A DNA stretch of 16,571 nt, from NCBI GenBank assembly GCA_031288815.1, contig JAITQR010000332.1, positions 1 through 16,571 of the forward strand, read 5' to 3'. Source of the DNA: Treponema sp. GTDB lineage: Bacteria; Spirochaetota; Spirochaetia; Treponematales; Breznakiellaceae. A model generated the notes under the pieces. The model ran no database searches and had not been told where the DNA came from. It worked only from the letters and a program-made list of their open reading frames with translations. Every line of letters starts with the position of its first letter. The first letter of the stretch is position 1. Of this stretch, positions 1 to 7,670 are shown one piece after another. A program made the translations under genes and the position numbers.

Positions 1-152
1 ACATCCTCCTGGATCTCCCCCCGGCGGTCCGTCTGGTAGACGCGGGCAAGTCGCCGGGGAACCACCGGGTGTCCCAGGAGGACATTCACCGGATACTTAC
101 CGCCGCAGCCCGGGCCGGGAGAAAAGTGGTTCGCCTTAAAGGGGGAGACCCC
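1..152. repeat. Direct repeat, copy 1 (cobA fragment)
   Basis: These bases match 966-1117 at a constant offset of 965, with only three differences (positions 71 G/T, 100 C/T, 106 C/A). Identity stops at position 152, inside the run of C after GGGGGAGA, where the left copy continues into hemC sequence and the right copy continues into the rest of cobA. The left boundary lies outside the window. Two of the three differences change an amino acid (Ile to Thr, Glu to Ala). Confidence 0.95.
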
Positions 153-755
153 CGGGATTGCCTCATCCTCCCCGAAGGGGAGAGTTTTGGGGGCTTTGAG
201 GATCTTCCGAGGATCTGCGCGGATCGGCCGGTGGGTTCTTCCAGCGTCAGGCGGAGGATGCAGCTTCATGCCCTGGCCCCTTCCCTCCGTTTCGCCCCCA
301 TCCGGGGAAACGTCCCCACCCGGATTGGGAAACTGGACAGGGGCCAGTACGGCGCCCTGCTTCTGGCCGCCGCCGGTCTGGAACGGCTGGGCATTTCCCG
401 GAGGGCGGCCTACGTTTTTCCGGTTCGGGAAATGATCCCCGCCCCGGGCCAGGGAACCCTGGCGGTTCAGGGCCGCCGGGGGGAGGACTACGGCTTTCTC
501 GATCCCCTCCGGGATCGGCTTACCGAGGAAGAGGCCCTGGCGGAGCGGAGCTTTATCCGGGCCGCCGCGGCCGGCTGCGCGTCCCCGGCCGCCGTCTACG
601 CCCGGATCTCCGGCGGGGAGATTAGCCTTGTCGCCCTGTTCGCGGCGGACGCCGAGGCTCCCTTTTTCCGGGACGCTATTTCCGGCCCCCGGGAGGAAGG
701 CCCGGGTCTCGCGGAAACCCTGGCCCGGCGGCTCTTGAAAAGGGCGGGGAAATGA
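3..755 (+). CDS. hemC: Chimeric frame: CobA N-terminal fragment fused to porphobilinogen deaminase (HemC) C-terminal part; 5' end outside window
   Basis: The frame is open from the window edge; a GTG at 69 lies inside conserved CobA sequence and is not a real start. The first 50 codons are uroporphyrinogen-III C-methyltransferase sequence ending in RLKGGDP. Without a frame change the protein becomes hydroxymethylbilane synthase from its DPRD motif onward: GSSSVRRR (substrate-binding arginines), RGNVPTRIGKL, LAAAGLERLG, PAPGQGTLAVQ and AAGCASPAA with the cysteine that carries the dipyrromethane cofactor. HemC domain 1, including the HS-K-D segment with the catalytic aspartate, is absent, replaced by CobA sequence, so this product should not be an active deaminase. 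The stop overlaps the next start (ATGA, 752-755), so translation of the following gene may be coupled to this frame. The junction is probably a tandem-duplication scar; an assembly misjoin is the alternative. Confidence 0.85.
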   Translation: MLLDLPPAVRLVDAGKSPGNHRVSQEDIHRILTAAARAGRKVVRLKGGDPRDCLILPEGESFGGFEDLPRICADRPVGSSSVRRRMQLHALAPSLRFAPIRGNVPTRIGKLDRGQYGALLLAAAGLERLGISRRAAYVFPVREMIPAPGQGTLAVQGRRGEDYGFLDPLRDRLTEEEALAERSFIRAAAAGCASPAAVYARISGGEISLVALFAADAEAPFFRDAISGPREEGPGLAETLARRLLKRAGK

Positions 756-2368
756 AAAACCCCGCCGATACCACGGCCGCCGCGGATACCGCCACGGAAG
801 ATAATCCCGGCCCGGCCCCCGCCGGAAACGCCGAATGTAAGCGGCCGCCGGGTAAGGTCTGGCTGGTGGGCGCCGGCCCCGGCGACCGGGGGCTTCTTAC
901 CCTCAAAGGAAAGGCCGTCCTGGACAAAGCCGATGTGGTGGTTCACGACCGCCTGGTTTCGGAGGACATCCTCCTGGATCTCCCCCCGGCGGTCCGTCTG
1001 GTAGACGCGGGCAAGTCGCCGGGGAACCACCGGGTTTCCCAGGAGGACATTCACCGGATACTTATCGCCGAAGCCCGGGCCGGGAGAAAAGTGGTTCGCC
1101 TTAAAGGGGGAGACCCCTTCCTCTTTGGCCGGGGGGCCGAGGAAATGCTGGCCCTCAGAGAGGCGGGGATTCCCTGCGAGGTGATCCCGGGGATAAGCTC
1201 CGCCCTGGGAGTACCCGCCCTCGCGGGCATCCCCGTGACCCACCGGGGGCTCAGTTCCGGCCTCCACGTGATCACCTGGCGCGACAGGGAGGGGTCGGCT
1301 CCTTCCCCGGCCCTGCTCCGTTCCCTGGCCGGGGCCGGGGGAACCCTGGCGATCCTCATGGGGGGCTCGGCCCTGGGGGAAATAGGCCGGGATCTGATAA
1401 AGGCCGGTTTTCCCCCGGATCTCCCCGCGGCAATCATCGAAAACGGATCGAGCCCCCTCCAAAAGGTCAGACACCTGGCTCTGGAGGAACTTGCGGCCCT
1501 TCCTCCCCTTCCCTCCCCGCCGTCCCCGACTCTTGTCCTGGCTGGGGCGGTCTGTTCCCTGGCCGGGAAAATCGGACCGGAAAAGCCGGAGGCCGGCCGG
1601 CCCCCGCCGCTGGAAGGGCTCCGGATCGTGGTTACCCGGCCGGAACCCCGGAACGCCGAACTCTGCCGCCTGATAGAGGAACTGGGCGGAAAGGCCCTTC
1701 CCTTTCCCTGTATCCGGACGATCCCCCTTCCGGGCCTGGCCGGCGGAATCCTCCGGGAGGCGGGAACCGCCGAATGGTTTGTCTTTACCAGCGCCGCCGG
1801 GGTGGATATCTTCTTTGACGCCTATTTGGGCGCGGGGGGCGATTTCCGGAGCCTGGGGGGGAAAAAATTCGCCGCCCTCGGCCCCGCCACCGGGGAAGCC
1901 CTGGCCCGGCGTGGTTTTATCCCCGATTTTGTCCCCAGGGTTTACAACAGCGCGGCCCTGGGGGAGGGCCTGGCGGGGAAGATTCCCCCCGGCGAAACCG
2001 CCCTCCTGGCCCGCGCCCGCCTGGGTTCCCCCGAACTGCCCCGGATTCTCGCGGAACGGGGCCTTTCCTTCCGGCAACTGGTCCTCTACGACACGGTTCC
2101 GGCGGAGGGAAACCCCCGCGCCCGGCGGATCATCGAGGCGGGCCGTTTTGATCTGGTGTTCTTTTCCAGCCCCTCCATGGTTTCCGCCTTTGCCCGGGCC
2201 TTCCCGGCCCTCGATCTTTCCCGCCTCCCGGCCCTCTGCGCGGGGGAAAGCACGGTGAACCGGGCCCGGGAACTGGGCATGTCCCCCCAGGCGGTGGAGG
2301 AAACGGGCGCCGAAGCCATGTGCCGCAAGGCCGCCGCCCTGAACGGAAAGGCCGGGAATGGGGAATAG
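752..2368 (+). CDS. cobA-hemD: CobA-HemD fusion: uroporphyrinogen-III C-methyltransferase / uroporphyrinogen-III synthase
   Basis: A bifunctional 538-residue cytoplasmic enzyme: HemD cyclises hydroxymethylbilane to uroporphyrinogen III, and CobA (SUMT) methylates it with SAM to precorrin-2, entering siroheme and B12 synthesis. Residues 1-33 are an Ala/Pro-rich leader. SUMT spans about 35-272, with VGAGPGD (39-45), [13 protein letters not shown] (116-128), VIPGISSA (144-151), GIPVTHRG (159-166) and [11 protein letters not shown] (229-239). HemD begins at [13 protein letters not shown] (about 288), with [12 protein letters not shown] and [12 protein letters not shown] in the two expected positions. 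The usual SUMT VTGH motif reads ITWR here (174-177), which is atypical. The start is fixed by the ATGA overlap with the upstream frame. CobA-HemD fusions are known in anaerobes, and hemC beside cobA-hemD is a familiar order. No B12 riboswitch is visible in the window. Confidence 0.93.
   Translation: MKNPADTTAAADTATEDNPGPAPAGNAECKRPPGKVWLVGAGPGDRGLLTLKGKAVLDKADVVVHDRLVSEDILLDLPPAVRLVDAGKSPGNHRVSQEDIHRILIAEARAGRKVVRLKGGDPFLFGRGAEEMLALREAGIPCEVIPGISSALGVPALAGIPVTHRGLSSGLHVITWRDREGSAPSPALLRSLAGAGGTLAILMGGSALGEIGRDLIKAGFPPDLPAAIIENGSSPLQKVRHLALEELAALPPLPSPPSPTLVLAGAVCSLAGKIGPEKPEAGRPPPLEGLRIVVTRPEPRNAELCRLIEELGGKALPFPCIRTIPLPGLAGGILREAGTAEWFVFTSAAGVDIFFDAYLGAGGDFRSLGGKKFAALGPATGEALARRGFIPDFVPRVYNSAALGEGLAGKIPPGETALLARARLGSPELPRILAERGLSFRQLVLYDTVPAEGNPRARRIIEAGRFDLVFFSSPSMVSAFARAFPALDLSRLPALCAGESTVNRARELGMSPQAVEETGAEAMCRKAAALNGKAGNGE
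966..1117. repeat. Direct repeat, copy 2 (within intact cobA)
   Basis: This is the second copy of the repeat at 1-152. It encodes about residues 72-122 of the CobA-HemD fusion, from ILLDLPPAV to KGGDP, and lies in the intact gene, so it is the probable source copy. Confidence 0.95.
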
Positions 2369-2380
2369 TTACCGGGGCAG

Positions 2381-2492
2381 TTCGAATTTAACATATCAAA
2401 ATAAAATAGCTTATTTGACAGTTTGAATTTGGCATAGCCAAATAAAATAGCAAATTGCCCGCCGAAATTTTCCGGCATAGCCTGAAACATGC
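2381..2492. repeat. Degenerate 41-43 bp direct repeats in AT-rich spacer
   Basis: Unit 1 (from 2381) and unit 2 (from 2422) align with a 41-base period. They share GAATTT, CATA-C and AATAAAATAGC at the same offsets. A weaker third unit follows, recognised by GAAATTT and a second GGCATAGCC (2474-2482), 43 bases after the one at 2431-2439. The spacer 2369-2618 has no credible gene and is much richer in A+T than the flanks. Its role is unknown; a tandem operator array is one possibility. Confidence 0.6.
2427..2443. promoter_or_regulatory. Perfect palindrome, candidate operator
   Basis: ATTTGGC and GCCAAAT form 7-bp arms around ATA. The palindrome is centred in the second of the degenerate repeats, about 175 bases upstream of the transporter operon start codon. 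Its compact symmetry suits a dimeric repressor site. It is not followed by a T-run on either strand, so it is a poor intrinsic terminator for cobA-hemD. Confidence 0.4.
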
Positions 2493-2554
2493 TTTTTTAT
2501 CGTCTATTTTCCAAGCGGTTGTTGGTCGGAAGCTTCAGTTTCAGAACAGCTCTA

Positions 2555-2582
2555 TTGACAGGAACAATAAATTATATTAAAT
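2555..2582 (+). promoter_or_regulatory. Putative sigma70-type promoter of the transporter/sulfatase operon
   Basis: A perfect TTGACA (2555-2560) is followed after 16 bases by TTAAAT (2577-2582), a 4/6 match to the -10 consensus, within an AT-rich stretch. The predicted leader to the ATG at 2619 is about 30 bases. It is the best promoter match in the spacer; another TTGACA at 2415-2420 lacks a well-spaced -10. Confidence 0.5.
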
Positions 2583-2602
2583 ACATCTGAATTATAAGAT
2601 AT

Positions 2603-2610
2603 AAAGAGGG
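2603..2610 (+). promoter_or_regulatory. Ribosome binding site deciding the start of permease 1
   Basis: AAAGAGGG lies 8 bases before ATG 2619 but only 2 bases before the in-frame TTG at 2613. The spacing favours the ATG. Confidence 0.6.
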
Positions 2611-2618
2611 TTTTGGCG

Positions 2619-3545
2619 ATGGAAAAAAATGCCGGTTCTTTTTCTTACCGGTGGGCAAGAAACTACAGCAGGAACAAATACATCTACCTCATGCTGGTTC
2701 CGGTGGTTCTGTACTACGTGATTTTTCATTACATCCCCATGGGCGGGGCGGTCATTGCCTTCCAGGATTACAAGCCCGCCCTGGGTATGCGGCGAAGCCA
2801 GTGGGTGGGGCTGCGGAATTTTACCGAATTCCTGGGAGGGCCCTACGCCTGGCGGCTTATCAAGAACACCCTGCTCCTCAATGTCTACCAGATCGTCTTC
2901 GGGTTTCCCGCCCCTATCCTGCTGGCCCTCTTTATCAACGAGATACACCACAAGACTTACAAAAAGGCGGTTCAGACCATCAGCTATATGCCCCATTTTA
3001 TCTCCCTGGTGGTTATCTGCGGGCTTCTCCAGACCTTCTGCCGCACCGACGGGATCTTTAACGATCTTCTCGGCCTTTTTGGGCTGGAAAGAACCAACCT
3101 CCTGGCCCGGGCGGAACTGTTCAGGACGATCTTTACCGCCAGCGGGATCTGGCAGAGCGTGGGCTGGGGCAGCATTATCTACCTGGCCACCCTGAGCGGG
3201 GTCGATCCCAACCTCTACGAGGCCGCCGCCATGGACGGGGCCAACAGGATCATGCGGATGCTTTACGTTTCCTTCCCCAGTCTTATACCGGTTATCGTGG
3301 TCCAGCTTATCATGCGCCTGGGGAACATCCTTACCCAGGGCTTTGAAAAGATCATCCTCCTGTACAGCCCCCTTATTTACGATACCTCCGACGTTATTTC
3401 TTCTTACGTGTACCGCCGGGGCCTTATCCAGATGGACTACAGCTTCGGTTCCGCCGTGGGGATTTTTAATTCGATAGTGAATCTGGTGATTCTGGTTCTG
3501 GCGAACCACATCGCCCAAAAGAGCGTAAAGGAAAGTCTATGGTAA
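2619..3545 (+). CDS. ABC transporter permease, LplB family (carbohydrate importer)
   Basis: This 308-residue inner-membrane protein is one half of the translocation pore of a CUT1-type sugar importer. It has about six hydrophobic segments, the first at about 21-45 (YIYLMLVPVVLYYVIF). The EAA loop that docks on the ATPase is at about 200-220 (YEAAAMDGANRIMRMLYVSFP without its final residue in typical form). The ending, HIAQKSVKESLW, is typical of LplB-type permeases. ATG 2619 is chosen over TTG 2613 by ribosome-site spacing. It is the first gene of the operon behind a candidate promoter, and the second permease starts 18 bases downstream. No ATPase gene accompanies it, as is usual for this family, which tends to share an MsiK-like ATPase. 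Its substrate cannot be read from the permease; the neighbouring sulfatases suggest a sulfated oligosaccharide. Confidence 0.9.
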   Translation: MEKNAGSFSYRWARNYSRNKYIYLMLVPVVLYYVIFHYIPMGGAVIAFQDYKPALGMRRSQWVGLRNFTEFLGGPYAWRLIKNTLLLNVYQIVFGFPAPILLALFINEIHHKTYKKAVQTISYMPHFISLVVICGLLQTFCRTDGIFNDLLGLFGLERTNLLARAELFRTIFTASGIWQSVGWGSIIYLATLSGVDPNLYEAAAMDGANRIMRMLYVSFPSLIPVIVVQLIMRLGNILTQGFEKIILLYSPLIYDTSDVISSYVYRRGLIQMDYSFGSAVGIFNSIVNLVILVLANHIAQKSVKESLW

Positions 3546-3563
3546 GCAAGGAGCGGGGAAACA

Positions 3564-4439
3564 ATGATTGAACGGCTTACCGGCCCCGACCGGGTTTTTA
3601 TCGTGTTCATCTATATCCTGGTTGCTGTTCTGGGCTTTCTGTGCCTTTACCCCATGGTACATGTGCTGTTTGCCTCTATCAGCGATCCCCTAAAACTCAT
3701 GGTTCACTCCGGGGTACTGCTCCGCCCCCAGGGGATCTCCCTTAAGGGCTACGAAATCGTTCTTGGCAACGCCAATATCCTGTCCGGGTACCTGAACACC
3801 CTGTATTACGTGGTAGCGGGCACTTTTATCAACATGCTCCTCTCGTGCATGGGAGCCTATGCCCTTTCCCGTTCCAACTACATGTTCAAGCGCGGCATAA
3901 CCATCGGCATTGTGTTTACCATGTACTTTGGGGGCGGCCTTATTCCCAACTTCCTTCTGGTGCGGGCCATCGGGATCTACAACACCCGCTGGGCCCTGCT
4001 GCTTCCCGGCGCCATTGCCACCTGGAACCTCATCGTCATGAAAACCAGTTTCCAGCATATCCCCGCCAGCCTTGAAGAATCGGCAAAGATAGACGGGGCC
4101 AACGATTTTGTCATCCTTTTCAGGATCTTTCTCCCCGTGGCAAAGGCCACCCTGGCGGTTATGACCCTTTTCTACGCGGTGGGCCACTGGAACGCCTGGT
4201 TCAACGCCATGATATACCTCCAGAACAGGGGAAAGTATCCCCTCTCCCTTTTCCTCCGGGAGATCCTCATCGCCAATTCCACATCGGGGAACGTGAACCC
4301 GGACGCGGATATTTTCTTTCTCGACGAGGTAATCAAGTACGCCACCATTATTGTATCCACCCTGCCCATACTGGCGGCCTACCCCTTCGCCCAGCGTTAC
4401 TTTATGACCGGCGTTATGCTTGGTTCATTAAAAGAATAG
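3564..4439 (+). CDS. ABC transporter permease, YtcP/LplC family (carbohydrate importer)
   Basis: This 291-residue second pore subunit partners the upstream LplB-type permease. Its first membrane segment is at about 11-37. The EAA loop is at about 170-191 (LEESAKIDGANDFVILFRIF). The C-terminus YPFAQRYFMTGVMLGSLKE is the hallmark ending of YtcP/LplC proteins. An AAGGAG ribosome site sits at 3548-3553 before ATG 3564. The stop TAG (4437-4439) is embedded in the TAGGAGAG stretch that serves the next gene, indicating tight co-expression. Length matches the family norm of about 290-300 residues. Confidence 0.9.
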   Translation: MIERLTGPDRVFIVFIYILVAVLGFLCLYPMVHVLFASISDPLKLMVHSGVLLRPQGISLKGYEIVLGNANILSGYLNTLYYVVAGTFINMLLSCMGAYALSRSNYMFKRGITIGIVFTMYFGGGLIPNFLLVRAIGIYNTRWALLLPGAIATWNLIVMKTSFQHIPASLEESAKIDGANDFVILFRIFLPVAKATLAVMTLFYAVGHWNAWFNAMIYLQNRGKYPLSLFLREILIANSTSGNVNPDADIFFLDEVIKYATIIVSTLPILAAYPFAQRYFMTGVMLGSLKE

Positions 4440-4455
4440 GAGAGTTGCCCAGACT

Positions 4456-5970
4456 ATGGCTGAAAGACCGAACATAGTAATAATCCTCGCCGACGACATG
4501 GGATATTCCGACGCGGCCTGTTTTGGCGGGGAGATAGACACGCCGAATATCGACAAACTGGCCGCGAACGGCCAGTTCCACACCCAGTTTTACAACATTG
4601 CCCGCTGCTGTCCCTCCCGGGCCTGCCTGATGACGGGGCTCCAGCCCCATCAAACCGGCATCGGTTACATGACCAATCCGCCGGTGGACAAACATTCCTT
4701 TGACCGCCGGCTCTTCGGCTACCGGGGTTTCCTTAACCGGAACTGCGTAACCATGGCGGAAGTACTGCGGGACGGGGGGTACCATACCTGGCTCTGCGGA
4801 AAGTGGCATCTGGGGCAGCACGAGTACGATCAACTGCCGAACGAGCGGGGTTTTGAGCGGTTCTACGGCATCCTGGCGGGGGCGGCGAACTATTTAAAAC
4901 CGGCTCTTCCCCAGCGGCTCTTTTTCAACCATGACCCGGTGGATCCGGATCTTCCCTATTACACTACCGACGCCTTTACCGATTACGCCCTGAAGTTCAT
5001 CAACGAGAAAAGCGGCGAGGCCCCTTTCTTCCTGTATCTGGCCTACAACGCCCCCCACTGGCCCCTCCAGGCCCCGGAAGAACTGGTTGAAAAGTACCGG
5101 GGCTCTTACCTCCGCGGCTGGGACAAACTGCGGGAGGAACGGTACCGGCGGATTCGGGAGAAGGGCATTATCGAGACGGGCTGTTCCCTCTCCCCCCGGG
5201 ACCCGGAAGTGCGCCCCTGGGACGATCTTGGGGATGAAAAGAAAGGGGAAATGGATTACCGGATGGCGGTCTACGCGGCCCAGATTGAACGGATGGATTG
5301 GAATATCGGCCGGGTAGTCGCGCGGTTTGAGGAACTCGGGGAGCTGGACAATACCCTTATCTTGTTTCTTTCCGACAACGGGGCCTGCGCCGAAGGGGGA
5401 GAGCTGGGACGGGGCGATCCGGAATTGATCAACAAGGCGGAGATTCCCAATCTGATGATCTCCTACGGCCGCGCCTGGGCCAACGCGTCCAACACGCCTT
5501 TCCGCATGTTTAAGCACTATGTCCACGAAGGGGGTATCGCCACTCCCCTTATCGCCCATTGGCCCCGGGGAATCGCTTACAAGGGCGCTGTCCGGGAACC
5601 CGGGCACCTTATCGATCTTATGCCTACGGTACTGGAAATTACCGGCGTGGCTTATCCCGGACGGTACCACGGGAACAGCATCCCGCCCCTTGAAGGGAGG
5701 AGCCTTTGTCCCCTGTTCAAAACCGGCGAAGACCGGGAAATCCGGCATCTCTTTTGGGAACACGAGGAAAACTGCGCCATTCGTCGGGGGCGATACAAGG
5801 CCCTGGAAAAATACGACACCGGCAAATGGGAACTCTACGATTTGGAGGAAGACCGCGCCGAAAGCCGGGACAGGGCGGCGGAGCGGCCGGAACTGACGCG
5901 GGAGCTTTCAGGGCGCTGGTACGAGTGGGCCCAAACCCACCACGTGGTTCCCAAATGGAATTCACACTGA
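4456..5970 (+). CDS. Sulfatase 1 (arylsulfatase-like, type I formylglycine sulfatase)
   Basis: A 504-residue sulfate-ester hydrolase of the alkaline-phosphatase fold. Metal-binding ADD lies at residues 12-14. The catalytic signature CCPSRACLMTG begins at C51; that cysteine (C-x-P-S-R) must be converted to formylglycine. GKWHLG (K116, H118), SDNGACAEGG (D307, N308) and HEGGIATPLIAHWP (from H357) supply the other expected active-site residues and place it with AtsA-like arylsulfatases. There is no signal peptide: the domain starts at residue 4, so it is predicted cytoplasmic, unlike the exported sulfatases of Bacteroides. It lies between the permeases and the binding-protein gene, which ties it to the imported substrate. 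The exact sulfate position cleaved cannot be predicted. Cysteine-type maturation in an anaerobe normally uses the radical-SAM enzyme anSME, which is not in the window. Confidence 0.93.
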   Translation: MAERPNIVIILADDMGYSDAACFGGEIDTPNIDKLAANGQFHTQFYNIARCCPSRACLMTGLQPHQTGIGYMTNPPVDKHSFDRRLFGYRGFLNRNCVTMAEVLRDGGYHTWLCGKWHLGQHEYDQLPNERGFERFYGILAGAANYLKPALPQRLFFNHDPVDPDLPYYTTDAFTDYALKFINEKSGEAPFFLYLAYNAPHWPLQAPEELVEKYRGSYLRGWDKLREERYRRIREKGIIETGCSLSPRDPEVRPWDDLGDEKKGEMDYRMAVYAAQIERMDWNIGRVVARFEELGELDNTLILFLSDNGACAEGGELGRGDPELINKAEIPNLMISYGRAWANASNTPFRMFKHYVHEGGIATPLIAHWPRGIAYKGAVREPGHLIDLMPTVLEITGVAYPGRYHGNSIPPLEGRSLCPLFKTGEDREIRHLFWEHEENCAIRRGRYKALEKYDTGKWELYDLEEDRAESRDRAAERPELTRELSGRWYEWAQTHHVVPKWNSH

Positions 5971-6004
5971 TCCAGTCAGTGATTATTTTACAGGGAGGAT
6001 CTTT

Positions 6005-7591
6005 ATGAAAAAGATCGCGCTATTGTTTGTTCTTTTCGGCATCGCCTGGTTTGCCTTTGCCGGCGGAGGGGCCGCCAAGACCTCCGGACAGGAGCGTCCC
6101 GCCGGAATGACCGCCTCGGGTTACCCCGTTGTTAGCGGCGGATCGATTACCCTGCGGTACTGGAAGCCCATGAACGCGGCGGCTTCCAAACACATCCAGT
6201 CCTACGCGGAAAATCCCGCCTACCAGGAAATGGAGAAACGCACGGGAATTAAAATCGAGTGGGTCCATCCCGCGGTGGGCATGGAACAGGAGCAGTTCAA
6301 CCTGCTGATGACATCGGGGGATCTGCCCGACATTGTTTCCAGCGGAAATCTCTACAAGGGCGGCGAATTCCAGGGCCTCTACGACGGCTTCTTTCTGGAA
6401 CTTACCGGCCTTGTCCCCCAGTACGCCCCGGAATACATGAAGCTGATCCGGGAAGACCAGGAGTTCTTCCGGGAGGTCAGCGACGACGAGGGAAAGCTTG
6501 TGGCCTTCTACGCCTACAAACCCTACGGCGACCCGCCCTTTACGCGGGTTATCCTCCGCAAGGATGTTCTGGCGGAGCTGGGAAAGGACATTCCCCGGAC
6601 CATCGCCGACTACGACGATCTTTTCGCGGCCATGCTGGCCAAGGGTATTACCCCCTATATGCCGCCCAAAAACGGGGTGGTTAAACAGTTCGTGGGGACT
6701 TACGGGATCATCCCCGGCCTCTACAAGGACGCCAACGGGAAAATCCAGTACGGCCAGATCCAGCCGGGTTTTAAGCAGTACCTTGAAATGATGAACCGCT
6801 GGTACAGTAAGGGTTATATCTCGAAGGATTTTACCAGTGTCGACGGCAATCAGACAAACACCCTCTTTGACACCAAGAAGATAGGGATGCATATTGCCGC
6901 CATTGTGGCGAACTTCAACAGGGGAGCCGCCCTGGGCTTCGAGGTTACCTCCGCCCCTTATCCCCGGCTGAAACCCGGCGATCGGCTCCATTTTGAGGAT
7001 ACCAACATCTGGCCGCTCCAGGGTAAAGGTACCCAGATGGCGGTTGTTTCCGCGAAAACCAAGTATCCCGAAGGGACTGTCCGGTGGCTTAACTACGGGT
7101 ACACCGAGGCGGGCATCGAGCTGATGAACTGGGGCGTGGAAGGGATCAACTACAATGTCGTAGACGGGAAGAAGGTCTACAACGATCTGATGATGAACAA
7201 TCCCAAATTCGGAACCGAAGAGGCAAGTTACATCTACAAAATGCACTTTGCCCCCAAGGTAACCATATTCGACACGGTGGCCCACGCGAATCTTCTCAAA
7301 AGCCCCGCGTCCCTGGCTTCCCGCTTTCTCTGGGCCGACGATCCCAACGTGGATTCCAGCCTGAACCTGCCGCCCTACCAGCGTACCGTGTCGGAGCAGA
7401 ATCTCTACACCCGGATCATGAGCGAGATTTCAACCTACGCGGACGAGATGGTCCTTAAATTCATAACCGGCGCGGAAGACCTCGGCCGGTTTGACGCCTA
7501 TGGGGCTACCATAAACGGCATGGGCCTGCCGGAGCTTTTACGGTCGGAGCAGGGCGCTTACGATCGTTACCTGGCGAAGAAACTAAAATAG
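6005..7591 (+). CDS. Extracellular solute-binding protein of carbohydrate ABC importer (LplA/LipO-like)
   Basis: A 528-residue periplasmic receptor that delivers substrate to the two permeases upstream. Residues 1-19 form a signal peptide (MKKIALLFVLFGIAWFAFA) with A-x-A before Gly20. There is no lipobox cysteine, so it should be freely periplasmic rather than a lipoprotein, which suits a diderm host. The mature domain has family features: LRYWKPMN near the N-terminus, YQEMEKRTGIKIEWVHP, QFNLLMTSGDLPDIV, and a C-terminal YADEMVLKFITGAEDL segment resembling other LplA/LipO-type receptors. Length is normal for that group (about 500-560). A strong GGGAGGAT site (5993-6000) precedes ATG 6005. A stem-loop follows the stop, suggesting its mRNA segment may be stabilised. 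A sulfated glycan ligand is inferred from context only. Confidence 0.9.
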   Translation: MKKIALLFVLFGIAWFAFAGGGAAKTSGQERPAGMTASGYPVVSGGSITLRYWKPMNAAASKHIQSYAENPAYQEMEKRTGIKIEWVHPAVGMEQEQFNLLMTSGDLPDIVSSGNLYKGGEFQGLYDGFFLELTGLVPQYAPEYMKLIREDQEFFREVSDDEGKLVAFYAYKPYGDPPFTRVILRKDVLAELGKDIPRTIADYDDLFAAMLAKGITPYMPPKNGVVKQFVGTYGIIPGLYKDANGKIQYGQIQPGFKQYLEMMNRWYSKGYISKDFTSVDGNQTNTLFDTKKIGMHIAAIVANFNRGAALGFEVTSAPYPRLKPGDRLHFEDTNIWPLQGKGTQMAVVSAKTKYPEGTVRWLNYGYTEAGIELMNWGVEGINYNVVDGKKVYNDLMMNNPKFGTEEASYIYKMHFAPKVTIFDTVAHANLLKSPASLASRFLWADDPNVDSSLNLPPYQRTVSEQNLYTRIMSEISTYADEMVLKFITGAEDLGRFDAYGATINGMGLPELLRSEQGAYDRYLAKKLK

Positions 7592-7598
7592 CGGAAGC

Positions 7599-7625
7599 TG
7601 TTCGGAAACTCGAGGTTTCCGAACA
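7599..7625 (+). other. Intercistronic stem-loop after the binding-protein gene
   Basis: TGTTCGGAAAC (7599-7609) and its exact complement GTTTCCGAACA (7615-7625) form an 11-bp stem around TCGAG. No T-run follows and the operon continues, so it is more likely an mRNA-stabilising or processing hairpin, or a partial attenuator, than a full terminator. It begins 8 bases after the stop codon. Confidence 0.65.
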
Positions 7626-7670
7626 ACTCTAGTAAAGGAAAGCCCAGACGCGGCGGGCCGGGAGTCTTGA

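Noticed and set aside
69..71. GTG as the start of the hemC-like frame
   Set aside because: The frame is open to the window edge and the upstream codons encode conserved CobA sequence, so this is an internal valine codon.
596..2077. Long minus-strand open frame opposite cobA-hemD
   Set aside because: Gly/Pro/Arg-rich translation with no family motifs; a shadow of GC-rich codon bias on the other strand, where a clear CobA-HemD is encoded.
2427..2443. Palindrome as an intrinsic terminator of cobA-hemD
   Set aside because: The short AT-rich stem is followed by an A-rich, not T-rich, tract on the + strand, and by no T-run on the minus strand.
6020..7285. Minus-strand open frame opposite the binding-protein gene
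   Set aside because: No recognisable domain, no ribosome site, and it lies entirely over a well-supported receptor gene. Similar long antisense frames at 2592-3518, 4894-5763 and 11708-12583 were rejected for the same reasons.
7599..7625. Reading the hairpin after the binding-protein gene as an intrinsic terminator
   Set aside because: No T-run follows, and the downstream genes continue on the same strand without a recognisable promoter in the gap.
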